A stretch of DNA of 64,000 nucleotides from an uncultured Lachnospiraceae bacterium (GTDB taxonomy: Bacteria; Bacillota; Clostridia; Lachnospirales; Lachnospiraceae), in the NCBI GenBank assembly GCA_951802115.1, contig CATOPL010000001.1, positions 186,001-250,000 of the forward strand, in the 5' to 3' direction. Below the pieces are notes generated by a model, which saw only the letters and a program-made list of their open reading frames with translations, searched no databases and was not told where the DNA came from. Both the position numbers and the translations under genes were made by a program. Of this stretch, positions 34,891 to 44,923 are shown in pieces; the first letter of the stretch is position 1; each line of letters begins with the position of its first letter.

Positions 34891-36729
34891 TCACCTTTCT
34901 CCTCCTGCAAATACCTGCATCGCCGTCTCTTCTTCAAACTGTCTGGCATACAGTTCCTGATAGTATCCTCCCTGCCCGAGCAGCTCCTGATGCGTTCCCT
35001 GTTCGATGATCTTTCCGTTTTTCACCACCAGAATCAGATCCGCTTTCCGGATTGTAGACAATCGATGCGCAATCACAAAAGAAGTATGACCTTTCATCAG
35101 ATGGTCCACCGCATGCTGGATCATCTGTTCTGTCTTTGTATCAATCGAAGACGTCGCCTCGTCCAGCACAAAAATTGCCGGATCTGCCAGTATCGCCCGT
35201 GCAAAGGAAATCAGCTGCTTTTCTCCTACAGACAGTCTTCCACCGCTCTCGCCCACGCTGCTCTCGTAACCACAGGGAAGCTTCTCTGCTATTGTATGTG
35301 CAGATACCTGCCTGGCCGCCTTTTCCACTTCTTCATCTGAGGCATCTAACCGGCCATAACGAATATTCTCCCGAAGCGTTCCGGAAAACAGATGCGGATT
35401 CTGCAGTACATATCCCATCTGACTGTGAAGCCAGAGCTGAGAACGCTCCCTGTAGTCCACACCGTCAATCAGAATCCGTCCTGCTGTTGGTTCAAAGAAA
35501 CGTCCCAGTAAATTTACCAGCGTAGATTTTCCGGCTCCGGTCTCGCCCACGATCGCCACATTTTTCCCCGCCGGTACATGCAGATTAAAATGTTCCAGTA
35601 CATATTCTTTCCCGTCCGGATACCGAAAGGATACATCCTCGAACACGACATCCCCCCGGATTCGTTCCCAGTTCTCCTTTTTTGCCGTAAAAGCGTCTCC
35701 ATAGCGGTTGATCACCTCTTCCCGATCCACTACATTCGGTTCCTGCTCCAGAAGATCCGTCACCCTCTCGATATTGGCCTGACAGGAAATCAGCTCCGAC
35801 AGAAGTCTTGCCAGCTGCTGAATCGGTTCGAAAATGATCACTGCGTAAGAGATAAAGACAGACAGGGTTCCCAGATGGATCCGTCCGTTTTGCACCATTT
35901 CCCCTCCTCTGGCAAGTACAATGGCGGAAACTACGGAACCGCAAAACAAAATCAGCGGAATATAAACCGCATTGAGCTTCGCTGAACGGGAGGATACCAT
36001 GTGCATCTCTGTTGTTTTCTTAAAAAATTCCCGGTCATTATTTTCCTCAATCCCCAGACTTTTGGAAGTTTTCACCCCAGTAATTCCCTCGTTGTAGGCG
36101 CCGGTAATCTGAGAATTGATCCGACGCACCTTTCGGTTCCAGCTGAGGATTTTATTCTGGAAATAGACGGTCAAAACCGCGATTCCGGGTACCACCAGCA
36201 TAATGATAAGCGCCAGTCCCGGATTCAGCAGCAGCATAACAGCGAACACCGCCGTCACATAAACCAGCGCCCAGAACATATCTACCAGTCCCCAGGCGAT
36301 CATGGAGGCAATTTTCAAGGTATCACTCATAACCCGGGCATGAATATATCCCACCGGCGTCGTATTATAGTAGGAGAAGGACAGGGTCTGCAAATGCGCA
36401 AACTGCGCCCATTTCAGATCCCGGCCAATATTCATTTCGATGGTCGTGGCGGCATGCACAGAAATATATACGCTGATTGTCTGCAGAACAATCATCAGTA
36501 CATAAACCAGCGCAAAAAGCTTCAACCCCTTCACTGTATGCAACGTGATAAAATGATCAATCGCATAACTTTGGAACAGCGGCACCAGAATATCCGCTCC
36601 CGCCAGAAAAACGTTCAGGCCCGCCGTCATAAGAAAATACTTTTTATATGGTCTGAAAAACGGAAACATTTTCGCCCACACCCGCAGACTAAACGGTTTG
36701 TTGTATTCCTGCTCTTCATATGCTGCCAT
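34891..36729 (-). CDS. ABC exporter, membrane-ATPase half transporter (subunit 2), 612 aa
   Basis: Six membrane helices (about residues 20-320) and a C-terminal ATPase. Walker A is GETGAGKSTLVN; Walker B with catalytic Glu is FVLDEATSSID; the signature reads LSVGEKQ rather than LSGGQ. It overlaps its partner by 14 nt, and the two form a heterodimer: the catalytic Glu here pairs with the partner's normal LSGGQ. The start at 36729 has GGAGG 8 nt upstream. The substrate (drug, lipid or peptide) cannot be told. Confidence 0.93.
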   Translation of the reverse strand: MAAYEEQEYNKPFSLRVWAKMFPFFRPYKKYFLMTAGLNVFLAGADILVPLFQSYAIDHFITLHTVKGLKLFALVYVLMIVLQTISVYISVHAATTIEMNIGRDLKWAQFAHLQTLSFSYYNTTPVGYIHARVMSDTLKIASMIAWGLVDMFWALVYVTAVFAVMLLLNPGLALIIMLVVPGIAVLTVYFQNKILSWNRKVRRINSQITGAYNEGITGVKTSKSLGIEENNDREFFKKTTEMHMVSSRSAKLNAVYIPLILFCGSVVSAIVLARGGEMVQNGRIHLGTLSVFISYAVIIFEPIQQLARLLSELISCQANIERVTDLLEQEPNVVDREEVINRYGDAFTAKKENWERIRGDVVFEDVSFRYPDGKEYVLEHFNLHVPAGKNVAIVGETGAGKSTLVNLLGRFFEPTAGRILIDGVDYRERSQLWLHSQMGYVLQNPHLFSGTLRENIRYGRLDASDEEVEKAARQVSAHTIAEKLPCGYESSVGESGGRLSVGEKQLISFARAILADPAIFVLDEATSSIDTKTEQMIQHAVDHLMKGHTSFVIAHRLSTIRKADLILVVKNGKIIEQGTHQELLGQGGYYQELYARQFEEETAMQVFAGGER

Positions 36730-38515
36730 TCGCGCTGCCTCCTGTCTGAAAGAGTGTCTGTCTGCGGTCACTGCCGGTCATCTGAATCTCATAAATCTGC
36801 CGGTAAATACCATTTTTTTGAATCAGTTCCGCATGAGTCCCGATCTCCTCTGTCCGTCCCCGGTTCAGTACCAGGATTTGATCCGCCCCCATCAGTGTAG
36901 TGATTCTGTGAGAGATCAGAAGCGCTGTGGCATCTTTTACCTGTTCTTTCAGAGCCTGGCGAATCTGATGGTCGGTTTCTGCGTCCACAGCCGACAGAGA
37001 ATCGTCAAAAACCATCACCGGCGCCTTCTGAAGCAGCATCCTCGCAATCGCCACCCGTTGCCTCTGTCCGCCCGAAAGAGTTACGCCCCGTTCTCCGACC
37101 AGCGTCTCATAACCGTCCGCAAAATTCATAATCGATTCGTCCACGCAGGCCGTTCTCGCCGCATCCTGGATCTCCTCCATGGAAGCCGCCGGTCTGGAAG
37201 CGGCAATATTCTCACGGATCGTGCGCGAATAGAGAAACGGTTCCTGAAGCACCACTCCTATATGGCGACGCAGCCAGCCAAGAGGAAGTTTACGAATATC
37301 GATGCCGCCAATCGTAATTGTCCCTTCCTCCAGCTCATACAGTCTGGTCAGAAGCTGTACGATCGTGGATTTCCCGCTTCCTGTCCCTCCCAGAATACCG
37401 AAAGTTTTTCCCTGTGGAATTGTAAAAGACACATCATCCAGTACCTTTTCCCCCTGTTCATAGGAAAAAGAGACATGAGAAAAGACAATATCCAGATGTT
37501 GCAAAAGGACAGGGGGCTGTGCCTTCATCTTCCCGCCGCTGTACGCTTCTTCCTGCCCGTGAATGATATAATCCACGCGTTCAAAGGACACCCCTGCCTT
37601 GCTCATATCAGACAGGATGCGCCCCAGACCGCGGACCGGCCACACCAGCACTGTATTGTAGGTGGCAAAAGCTACAAATTCCCCCACTGACATATTACCG
37701 TGAACCGCTTCCGTCGCCCCCAGCACAATCACTGCCGTCACCTGCAGTCCTGTAATCAGATCTCCCACCCCCCAGTAAATACCGGACAGGGTCCCCAGCC
37801 GAATCCATAAACGGGCAAAAGCTTCATTTTTCTCCCGGAATCGTTCCATCTCGAACCTCTCCCGTCCAAAAGCACGCACCACTCGAACTCCGGTGGCATT
37901 TTCCTGCACGACTGTGGACAGTTCCCCTTCCGCCTCGTCTGCTTTGGTAAAACGTTCGGCAATCAAGCGATAGAAAACCGCCGAATATACGACAATAACC
38001 GGCACAAAAAGCAGCACCATCAAAGACAGCCTTCGGTTCATGGACATCATCAGCGTAAAAGAGATTGCCACCAGAAAAACAGTTCGGAACACTTCCAGAA
38101 GCTGCGTCACCACAAAGTTCCGGATCACCTCCACATCGGATGTACATCTTTGGATAATATCTCCGGTCTGGTTCTTATCATGCCAGCTCATGGGAAGTCT
38201 CTGCACATGCGAAAACAGTTCATCGCGCATGTTTTTTGCAAAGTTCTCTCCTGCCTGTGCAGTGCAGGCACGGGTTATAAACAGGAAGCTTCCAGACAAC
38301 ACCGCCACCAGCACGATTACCAGCGACAAAAACCACAGATGCTCTTCCAGCCACATATATCCTCCCCCGCCCAGCACCTCATCGATACAGAACCGGAAAA
38401 TCTGCGGTGTTACGGCATTCAACGCAGTCGTCACAAAAGAAGCCGCCGCCGCGCATATAAAATATCGTTTAGAGCCATATAAATATCTTAAAATCAGTTC
38501 CATTTTTCTGTTCAA
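36716..38515 (-). CDS. ABC exporter, membrane-ATPase half transporter (subunit 1), 599 aa
   Basis: N-terminal membrane domain, then an ATPase with Walker A GGTGSGKSTIV, a normal signature LSGGQRQRVAIARM, and a Walker B that reads VMVFDDSLSAVD, so the catalytic Glu is Asp. This is the degenerate site typical of heterodimeric exporters. I chose TTG at 38515 because ACGGAGG lies 7-8 nt upstream, whereas the next ATG (38503) is too far from it. Confidence 0.93.
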   Translation of the reverse strand: MNRKMELILRYLYGSKRYFICAAAASFVTTALNAVTPQIFRFCIDEVLGGGGYMWLEEHLWFLSLVIVLVAVLSGSFLFITRACTAQAGENFAKNMRDELFSHVQRLPMSWHDKNQTGDIIQRCTSDVEVIRNFVVTQLLEVFRTVFLVAISFTLMMSMNRRLSLMVLLFVPVIVVYSAVFYRLIAERFTKADEAEGELSTVVQENATGVRVVRAFGRERFEMERFREKNEAFARLWIRLGTLSGIYWGVGDLITGLQVTAVIVLGATEAVHGNMSVGEFVAFATYNTVLVWPVRGLGRILSDMSKAGVSFERVDYIIHGQEEAYSGGKMKAQPPVLLQHLDIVFSHVSFSYEQGEKVLDDVSFTIPQGKTFGILGGTGSGKSTIVQLLTRLYELEEGTITIGGIDIRKLPLGWLRRHIGVVLQEPFLYSRTIRENIAASRPAASMEEIQDAARTACVDESIMNFADGYETLVGERGVTLSGGQRQRVAIARMLLQKAPVMVFDDSLSAVDAETDHQIRQALKEQVKDATALLISHRITTLMGADQILVLNRGRTEEIGTHAELIQKNGIYRQIYEIQMTGSDRRQTLFQTGGSANGSI

Positions 38516-38598
38516 GCGACAACCTCCGTATAAGTGTCAGATTCTTTGACTCTATTCACTGATCATTTTCGGAATCGAACTGTTTTTCATGTCAGAAA

Positions 38599-38650
38599 GG
38601 CTGCTGTAAAACGTGCTGCTGGGCAGGCAGGATCACATTTTGCAGCAGCC
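38599..38650. repeat. GGCTGC-type hairpin repeat, copy 2 (likely terminator of the radical SAM pair)
   Basis: 38599-38611 pairs with 38638-38650, then after one mismatch 38613-38615 with 38634-38636. On the minus strand TTTCTGAC follows. The arm TTTTGCAGCAGCC is shared with the hairpin at 12323-12358. Confidence 0.6.
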
Positions 38651-38699
38651 CTTTTGTCTTTGCCCCGCTGCAGTCAACGCGCGCTGCCAGAGCAAGATC

Positions 38700-39953
38700 T
38701 CAGAAACTGATACATTCCGGAAATGCTTCTTCTTTCATAATTCCCCACATTTTGTCAATATAGGAAAGTGTATAGTAACTTTCATAATAGTGATAATAAA
38801 ACGCACCTTTGGGCGTCATCTGGTAATTCCCGTTTTCTTCTCTGACAAACCCCATCATTTTTGCCACCTTCAGTTCCAGACCATACATTTTTTTCAGCGG
38901 AACTCCGAAAAAATCTTCAAAATCCCGGCTGCTTATCCTGGTACTGTAAGCAGTCCAGAACAAATAATATATCATCCGCTGACGAAGAGAAAAACGCAGC
39001 GTCAAAGATGTCGGCAACCGCTTCTGTTCCAGACATCTTATATACTCCTCTGTAGAAAAAGTATTGATTTTAAACTGATCCCTTAAAAGAGTGGCGCCGG
39101 AACAGCCAAACCCCAGAAAATTCTCTCTGGTCATAGATGAATAACCGGAATTTTCCCCGCTGGAAAAAGTCCAGATGGAATTGCGGACATAGCCCTGTTC
39201 TCCGCAGTATGCCGTCACTGCGTCAAGAAGACATCGTTTTTCTCTTTTTGGCATCGCTGAAACCCGACTGGTCGTAAACGTAAAATCAATAAAGGGATAA
39301 ATCGCAATATGATTTGCACCATTTTGAAAGGCTGTGTCAATATCAAACTTCAAATCATTAAAAGTCTGTCCCGGAAGCGCAAAGATAAAGTCCATGGACA
39401 CTGTTTCAAAATTCACTTTCTGCAGCGCTTCCCCCATGGCGGCAACATCTACCGGTTTTCTTCCCAGAATCTTCTGGTATTTATCCCCGAAAGACTGAAT
39501 CCCAATACTGATTCTGGTTACACCCGCATCTTTCAGCGTCTGCAGCAGCGGTATCGTCACATTGTCCGGATGTAACTCCACGCCAATTCCTTCCGTAATT
39601 AAAAAATATTCCTCAACCGTGCAGATAATCTCTTTGATACGGTCTGCCGCCAGCGCCGGCGTTCCGCCGCCGAAATACAGGCTGGTGACCGTTTTTTTAT
39701 TCTCTGTCTGCTCACCGACCAGGCGAATCTCCTTCAGAAGTGCATCCACATAACGACTGCACATTTCCTGTGAGTACAACACTTTACAGTAAGGGCAGAA
39801 ATTACAGATGCTCCTGCAAAAAGGAATATGGATATAGAGCCCCAGTTCTCTGCATTCTTCATAGAACAGCTGCCGGTCATATTCCTTTTGAAACAGAAAC
39901 GGTTTCATTGAACGAGTCAGCCACATCCTGGTCAGGTTTGTGATTACACCCAT
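38700..39953 (-). CDS. HemW-like radical SAM protein, 417 aa
   Basis: The radical SAM cluster motif is CRSICNFC within LYIHIPFCRSICNFCPYC, and SLYFGGGTPALAAD plus VTRISIGIQSFGD match the HemW/HemN branch. HemW proteins bind or transfer heme or act on coproporphyrinogen; members with this motif were often annotated as HemN wrongly. The usual housekeeping hemW lies near lepA in most genomes, so this may be a paralogue. It begins 10 nt after the preceding radical SAM gene; GAGGGG precedes the ATG. Confidence 0.85.
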   Translation of the reverse strand: MGVITNLTRMWLTRSMKPFLFQKEYDRQLFYEECRELGLYIHIPFCRSICNFCPYCKVLYSQEMCSRYVDALLKEIRLVGEQTENKKTVTSLYFGGGTPALAADRIKEIICTVEEYFLITEGIGVELHPDNVTIPLLQTLKDAGVTRISIGIQSFGDKYQKILGRKPVDVAAMGEALQKVNFETVSMDFIFALPGQTFNDLKFDIDTAFQNGANHIAIYPFIDFTFTTSRVSAMPKREKRCLLDAVTAYCGEQGYVRNSIWTFSSGENSGYSSMTRENFLGFGCSGATLLRDQFKINTFSTEEYIRCLEQKRLPTSLTLRFSLRQRMIYYLFWTAYSTRISSRDFEDFFGVPLKKMYGLELKVAKMMGFVREENGNYQMTPKGAFYYHYYESYYTLSYIDKMWGIMKEEAFPECISF

Positions 39954-39963
39954 AAGTTCCCCT

Positions 39964-40866
39964 CTATATGTATTTCAGATAAGTCCGCAGCATCTCCAGA
40001 ATGACGCGGATATTTCCCTGAAACAGCAGTGTGTATTCTGCCACAAAAAAATAGCCGCACGCCTCACACAGCCCCGCTGTTTCAATACAGCGCCCGCAGA
40101 CGCTGAGCTTCCCGTTTTCCATCACCACACACTGATGACAGGGCGTGGGAAAGCGGTTGTCAATCAGATAGGGAAAGGCGCTTTTCAGGTTAAAAACCGG
40201 CGCTCCTTCCTGCATCATGTGGGTAATCACCTGACAGCATGCCGCCTTTTCATCCCGGCCAAGCGCAAGTTCTTTCGTATCCGGATAGGGCGTATGGAAA
40301 TTAAAAGAAACAGCCCGTACATGCTCCATGTCCCGGGCTGTCCGGCACACCTCCCGGACAGCATCCTGATTCAGCCGGTTAACCGCCATGTAAAAACAGA
40401 TGTTGTCAGAAGACGCGCGCCGGATATTTTCCATTATAAGGTCATAAGTATCTCCTCTGATTCGATTATGCCGTTTTCTGTCTCCGTCCAAACTTAAAAG
40501 AATCAGATCTGCCTCCGGCAGATCGATAGGAAAGGTTCCGTTCGTAACCACATTCACAATCAGAAAACCCATCTGCTTTGCTTCAATCACCAGATCGCGG
40601 AGTCTCTTTTCCCCGTCTTCCCACAGAAAGGTTTCTCCACCGCAGAAAAACAAAATACGTACTCCCATTGCATACAGATACTCCATCTCGTTTCGAATCT
40701 GACGGTATGGATGAATGATTCCTGTGATGTTGTTGACAGAACAGTGCCGGCACTTCAGATTGCATCGGTCTGTAACTATAATCGTGCCCAGAATCGGATC
40801 TTTTTTCCGGAATAAAACAGCCCGGATGCCAAACCCTGCAAAATAAACAAAAGAAGATAATTTCAT
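39964..40866 (-). CDS. Radical SAM protein with C-terminal Cys-rich (SPASM-like) region, 300 aa
   Basis: The cluster motif is CNLKCRHC (in TDRCNLKCRHCSVNN), then FFCGGETFLW as the GGE motif. The C-terminus has Cys clusters (CHQCV, CGRC, CEAC) that could hold extra iron-sulfur clusters. Substrate unknown. It begins just past the ROK gene; both an ATG at 40866 and a TTG at 40887 (overlapping the ROK stop) are possible, and I chose the ATG with low confidence because neither has a clear ribosome binding site. Confidence 0.8.
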   Translation of the reverse strand: MKLSSFVYFAGFGIRAVLFRKKDPILGTIIVTDRCNLKCRHCSVNNITGIIHPYRQIRNEMEYLYAMGVRILFFCGGETFLWEDGEKRLRDLVIEAKQMGFLIVNVVTNGTFPIDLPEADLILLSLDGDRKRHNRIRGDTYDLIMENIRRASSDNICFYMAVNRLNQDAVREVCRTARDMEHVRAVSFNFHTPYPDTKELALGRDEKAACCQVITHMMQEGAPVFNLKSAFPYLIDNRFPTPCHQCVVMENGKLSVCGRCIETAGLCEACGYFFVAEYTLLFQGNIRVILEMLRTYLKYI

Positions 40867-40876
40867 ATATTTTCGT

Positions 40877-41815
40877 CTATTCTTCAATCACCAGCTTTGC
40901 CGAACCAAAGATTCCGGCATCATTTCCCAGCGTCGCAAGAACAAATTCCACGTCTCTGCACCCTTTAAATGTATATTTTACATAGTATTTCCTGATATAG
41001 TCCAGAATAACCGGCCCCGCCTTGGACACACCGCCGCCGATCACGAATACTTCCGGATCTACCGTGCTCGCAATGTTGGCAAGCGCAAGTCCCAGATATT
41101 TCCCAAATCGCTCCGCCACCTTGCAGGAGAATTCATCTCCCTCCTTGACAGCGTCCCATACGTCCTTGGCTGTCATCGTTTCCAGTTCCAGAACAGTCTG
41201 TTCTGTTTTTTCCTGCTGCATCCATTTTGCGAGACTTACAATTCCATTGGCGGAAGCAACCTGTTCCAGACATCCCTGATTACCGCATCCGCAAAACCAC
41301 GGAATATCGTCATCTACATGAATATGTCCGATTTCTCCGCCTGCCCCGTTCGTCCCGACCACAATCTGTCCGTCTATAATGATGCCGCCGCCCACACCGG
41401 TGCCAAGCGTTACCATAACGCCGCTGTTATGCCCTGCCGCTGCACCTTTCCACATCTCGCCAAGAGCCGCTACATTGGCGTCGTTTCCTCCGCGGCAGAC
41501 AAGTCCCGTCAGCTCTGACAGTTCTCTGGTTACTTCTTTATATCCCCAGCCAAGATTTGCCGTATGAGGCACAACTCCCTCAGCATTAATGGGCCCCGGA
41601 ACTCCAATCCCGATCCCGGCCACATCTTCCCTGGAAATATTTTTCTCTACCAGCTTTGCCAGCGCATAGGCCGCAATATCCGGCAGAATTGCCTTTCCGG
41701 AATCCTCGGTTCTGGTCGGTATTTCCCATTTGTCCAAAAGCTGTCCGTCAATCTGGAACAAACCCATTTTCACAGTCGTTCCGCCCACATCAATACCAAA
41801 ACAATAATTTTTCAT
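40877..41815 (-). CDS. ROK-family glucokinase, 312 aa
   Basis: It phosphorylates glucose with ATP. DVGGTTVKMGLF is the phosphate loop; GTGVGGGIIIDG follows; the zinc motif CGCGNQGCLEQ is intact; GGGVSKAG is near the end. No N-terminal DNA-binding domain, so it is a kinase rather than a repressor. It follows hprK directly, a pairing common in Firmicutes. GGAGG precedes the ATG. Confidence 0.94.
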   Translation of the reverse strand: MKNYCFGIDVGGTTVKMGLFQIDGQLLDKWEIPTRTEDSGKAILPDIAAYALAKLVEKNISREDVAGIGIGVPGPINAEGVVPHTANLGWGYKEVTRELSELTGLVCRGGNDANVAALGEMWKGAAAGHNSGVMVTLGTGVGGGIIIDGQIVVGTNGAGGEIGHIHVDDDIPWFCGCGNQGCLEQVASANGIVSLAKWMQQEKTEQTVLELETMTAKDVWDAVKEGDEFSCKVAERFGKYLGLALANIASTVDPEVFVIGGGVSKAGPVILDYIRKYYVKYTFKGCRDVEFVLATLGNDAGIFGSAKLVIEE

Positions 41816-41833
41816 CCCGCCATACCTCCTGTT

Positions 41834-42763
41834 TTAATGTTTATTTCTGTTGATGCTCTCCTGCACCCTGCGATACAATTCCTGTGCTGCATTGTATCCC
41901 ATCTTCTTCTGTCTGTGATTGACGGCCGCCGCCTCTACAATGATAGCAAGATTTCTTCCCGGACGAATCGGAATCGAATAGCAGATAATCTTATTGCCCA
42001 GAAATTCCGTGTATTCTTCATTCAGGCCCAGACGATCATATTCTTTATCTTTATCCCATTCCTCCAGCTTGATCACCATATCAATATTCTGTGTCTCTTT
42101 TACACTCTCCACGCCATATAAGGTTTTCACATCTATAATGCCGATTCCTCTCAGCTCAATAAAATGCCGTGTAATCTCCGGAGAGGTTCCAACCAGAGTA
42201 TCATCGCTCACTTTATGGATCTCGACCACATCATCCGTAATCAGACGATGTCCGCGTTTCAGAAGCTCCAATGCCGTCTCACTCTTTCCGATTCCGCTCT
42301 CTCCCATGATCAGCACGCCTTCTCCATATACATCTACCAGCACCCCATGAATAGAGATACAGGGCGCCAGCTCCACATTCAGCCAGCGGATGATTTCCGC
42401 CATCAAAGAGGATGTGGCGCGTTCGCTCAAAAGCAGAGGTTTCTTATATTTTCTGGCCAGCTCAATCATCGCTTCATCCGGCTCCGTTCTGGATGCATAA
42501 ATTACACAGGGAATTCTGCTGGACATAAAAAGCTCATAATTCTTCATCTTCACTTCCGGGTCCAGACTGTTTAAATACGTATATTCCACATATCCGATGA
42601 TCTGCACCCTTTCACATGCAAAATGTTCAAAATATCCCGCCAGCTGAAGAGCCGGTCGATTGATCTCTGCACTGTTGATCTCAATTCCGTCCGTTTCAAT
42701 CTCAGGAACCAGATTTTTAAGCCCCAGCTTGTCGATCATTTTATTCAGTGTCACTGTTTTCAT
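41834..42763 (-). CDS. hprK: HPr kinase/phosphorylase, 309 aa
   Basis: It phosphorylates Ser46 of HPr and removes the phosphate, controlling carbon catabolite repression. The Walker A is GESGIGKSETALEL, followed by RGHRLITDDVVEI; the C-terminal signature ISRGRN-like region reads RPGRNLAIIVE. Length is normal. GGAGAAGGAG precedes the ATG. Confidence 0.97.
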   Translation of the reverse strand: MKTVTLNKMIDKLGLKNLVPEIETDGIEINSAEINRPALQLAGYFEHFACERVQIIGYVEYTYLNSLDPEVKMKNYELFMSSRIPCVIYASRTEPDEAMIELARKYKKPLLLSERATSSLMAEIIRWLNVELAPCISIHGVLVDVYGEGVLIMGESGIGKSETALELLKRGHRLITDDVVEIHKVSDDTLVGTSPEITRHFIELRGIGIIDVKTLYGVESVKETQNIDMVIKLEEWDKDKEYDRLGLNEEYTEFLGNKIICYSIPIRPGRNLAIIVEAAAVNHRQKKMGYNAAQELYRRVQESINRNKH

Positions 42764-42887
42764 AAATGTTTTCTCCTTCTCCTATACCTTCAGTGGACAA
42801 GGGGACACACGGTTTTGCACCCTTCGGACCCCAGATACCGGGTTTTTCTTTTCTACACTTTTAAATACCGGCTGTATACACAGCTAA

Positions 42888-42916
42888 ATCATACCATTTT
42901 TTCTATTGCTTATCAA
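42888..42916 (-). promoter_or_regulatory. Sigma-A promoter of hprK inside the uvrC 3' end
   Basis: On the minus strand -35 TTGATA (42911-42916), 17-bp spacer, -10 TATGAT (42888-42893). It starts within the last codons of uvrC, giving hprK and glucokinase their own transcript. Confidence 0.6.
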
Positions 42917-44717
42917 CATGAAAGAAATCAAAAACCTGCCTGGCCGCACGCGAATTCATACCGGGAATTTCTGCCAGTTCTTCCACGTCTGCCTGCCTGA
43001 TATCCTCCAATGTACGAAAACCTTTCATCAGTGCTTTTCTCCTGGCCGGACCAATGCCCGGTATATCATCCAGAATAGAATGCACCTGTTCTTTACTCCT
43101 CAAAGAGCGATGAAACTCAATGGCAAACCGGTGTGCTTCATCCTGAATTCTTGTCACCAGGCGAAAGCCTTCGCTGTCTCTGTCAATAGGCAATTCCACA
43201 TTGTTAAAATAGATTCCCCTGGTACGGTGTCTGTCATCTTTTACCATACCGCAGACCGGTACCTGAACGCCGATTGCAGCCATAACTTTCAAAGCAATAT
43301 TAACCTGCCCTTTTCCTCCGTCCATCATGATCAGGTCCGGATAATTTTCATAGTGCGACAGCCTTCTTATCAGCATCTCCTCCATGCTGGCATAATCGTC
43401 TGCTCCCCGAACTCCCTTGATCCGGAATTTCCGGTAGTCCGAACGTTTCGGACGCCCTTTTTCATAGACGACCATAGACCCCACCGTCTGAAACCCGCTG
43501 ATATTGGAAATGTCGTACGCCTCTACTCTTGTGATCTCAGGAAGTCCCAGAAGTTTCGCAATCTCCTTCATCGCTCCGATCGTTCTTCCCTCTTCTCTCC
43601 GGATGCGTTCCTTATCCTGTGTGAGCACCATCTGCGCATTCTTCATGGCCAGTTCCACCAGTTTTTCTTTTTCCCCTTTTCTGGGTACCCGGATATGAAC
43701 CTTCTGTGCCCTTCTTTTGCTCAGCCATTCCTCAATAATTTCCTTTTCTCCAATCTCAAACTGAATCATCAACTCTCTTGGAATATACGGCGTTCCTGCA
43801 TAAAACTGCTTCAAAAACGCTGCCATGATTTCTTCCTGTCTGTCCTCTCCTGCAATATGCAGACAAAAATGATCTCTGCCGATCAGCCTGCCCTCCCGGA
43901 CAAAGAAAATCTGCACGACTGCATCCTCCTGATCCGAAGCCATAGCGATCACGTCTTTGTCCTCCATATGGCTGCTGGTTATTTTCTGCTTCTGCGCAAT
44001 CTTACTGACACTGTTCAGAAGTTCCCGATATTCAATCGCTTTTTCAAACTCCAGATTTTCTGACGCAGCTTTCATCTTTTCTTCCAGTTCCTTCAGTATC
44101 AGCGAATAATTTCCATTAAGAAAAGAAAGCGCTTTTTTTACCGACTCCCCATACTCCTCTTTCGAGATATAGCCCTGGCACGGTGCCGGGCATTGATGGA
44201 TATGATAATTCAGGCAGGGTCTCTCTTTTCCCTGCATTTTCGGCAGCACTTTATTACAGGTTCGAATCCCGTACAGCTTATGTATCAGATCGATGGTGTC
44301 TTTTACCGCGCCTGCACTCGTGTAGGGACCAAAATATTTCGCACGATCCTTATGCATCTGTCTTGCCAGCATGACTCTGGGATAAGCTTCCTGAACCGTC
44401 ACTTTTATAAACGGATAAGCTTTATCATCCATCAGCATCGTATTGTACTTGGGCCGATGTTCTTTGATCAAATTGCATTCCAGCACCAGAGCCTCCAGCT
44501 CTGAATCGGTGATAATATATTCAAACCTCGCAATATGCGTCACCATCTGCTCAATTTTCACCCCTTTATTTCTGCTGGACTGAAAATACTGACGCACACG
44601 GTTCTTCAGGGAAATTGCTTTTCCCACGTAGATAATCGCATCTTTCTCATCATGCATCAAATAGACTCCGGGCTTTGCCGGCAGCTTTTTCAATTCCTCT
44701 TCAATATCAAATGCCAT
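42903..44717 (-). CDS. uvrC: Excinuclease ABC subunit C, 604 aa
   Basis: It makes both cuts in nucleotide excision repair. N-terminal GIY-YIG nuclease ([20 protein letters not shown]), a UVR motif near residues 205-235 ([14 protein letters not shown]), the UvrC RNase-H-like domain ([20 protein letters not shown]), and C-terminal helix-hairpin-helix ([15 protein letters not shown]). The ATG at 44717 has GGAGG 7 nt upstream; eight residues encoded above it are rejected. Confidence 0.97.
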   Translation of the reverse strand: MAFDIEEELKKLPAKPGVYLMHDEKDAIIYVGKAISLKNRVRQYFQSSRNKGVKIEQMVTHIARFEYIITDSELEALVLECNLIKEHRPKYNTMLMDDKAYPFIKVTVQEAYPRVMLARQMHKDRAKYFGPYTSAGAVKDTIDLIHKLYGIRTCNKVLPKMQGKERPCLNYHIHQCPAPCQGYISKEEYGESVKKALSFLNGNYSLILKELEEKMKAASENLEFEKAIEYRELLNSVSKIAQKQKITSSHMEDKDVIAMASDQEDAVVQIFFVREGRLIGRDHFCLHIAGEDRQEEIMAAFLKQFYAGTPYIPRELMIQFEIGEKEIIEEWLSKRRAQKVHIRVPRKGEKEKLVELAMKNAQMVLTQDKERIRREEGRTIGAMKEIAKLLGLPEITRVEAYDISNISGFQTVGSMVVYEKGRPKRSDYRKFRIKGVRGADDYASMEEMLIRRLSHYENYPDLIMMDGGKGQVNIALKVMAAIGVQVPVCGMVKDDRHRTRGIYFNNVELPIDRDSEGFRLVTRIQDEAHRFAIEFHRSLRSKEQVHSILDDIPGIGPARRKALMKGFRTLEDIRQADVEELAEIPGMNSRAARQVFDFFHVDKQ

Positions 44718-44838
44718 AACTCCGCCTCCCATCTGTCGCACCAGACTTTCACACTTTCATCTCTGTTTCTTCCAGAATCTTATCATGATCAAGTTCTGAT
44801 TCCTCCGCCTCCTGGACTTACCCGCACAGATCACAGCA

Positions 44839-44915
44839 GACAGCCTGCGGGTTTTTGTATATCCCCTCCGGACATCCGTTGACCGAATGGGCATACATAA
44901 AACCCGCAGGCTGTC
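44839..44915. terminator. Long-loop hairpin downstream of ftsH
   Basis: 44839-44855 pairs perfectly with 44899-44915 (17 bp) around a 43-nt loop. It begins 9 nt after the ftsH stop. Its arm AAAACCCGCAGGCT also appears in the typA leader (32795-32806), probably a common hairpin arm. Confidence 0.6.
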
Positions 44916-44923
44916 TTTCTGCA

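Noticed and set aside
38516-38699. A possible small peptide gene between the ABC exporter and the radical SAM pair
   Set aside because: Only a 12-codon frame (MKNSSIPKMISE) was seen, with no ribosome binding site. It does not look like a modified-peptide precursor.
42906-44063. A 385-aa frame antisense to uvrC
   Set aside because: No domain and no ribosome binding site; uvrC is clear.
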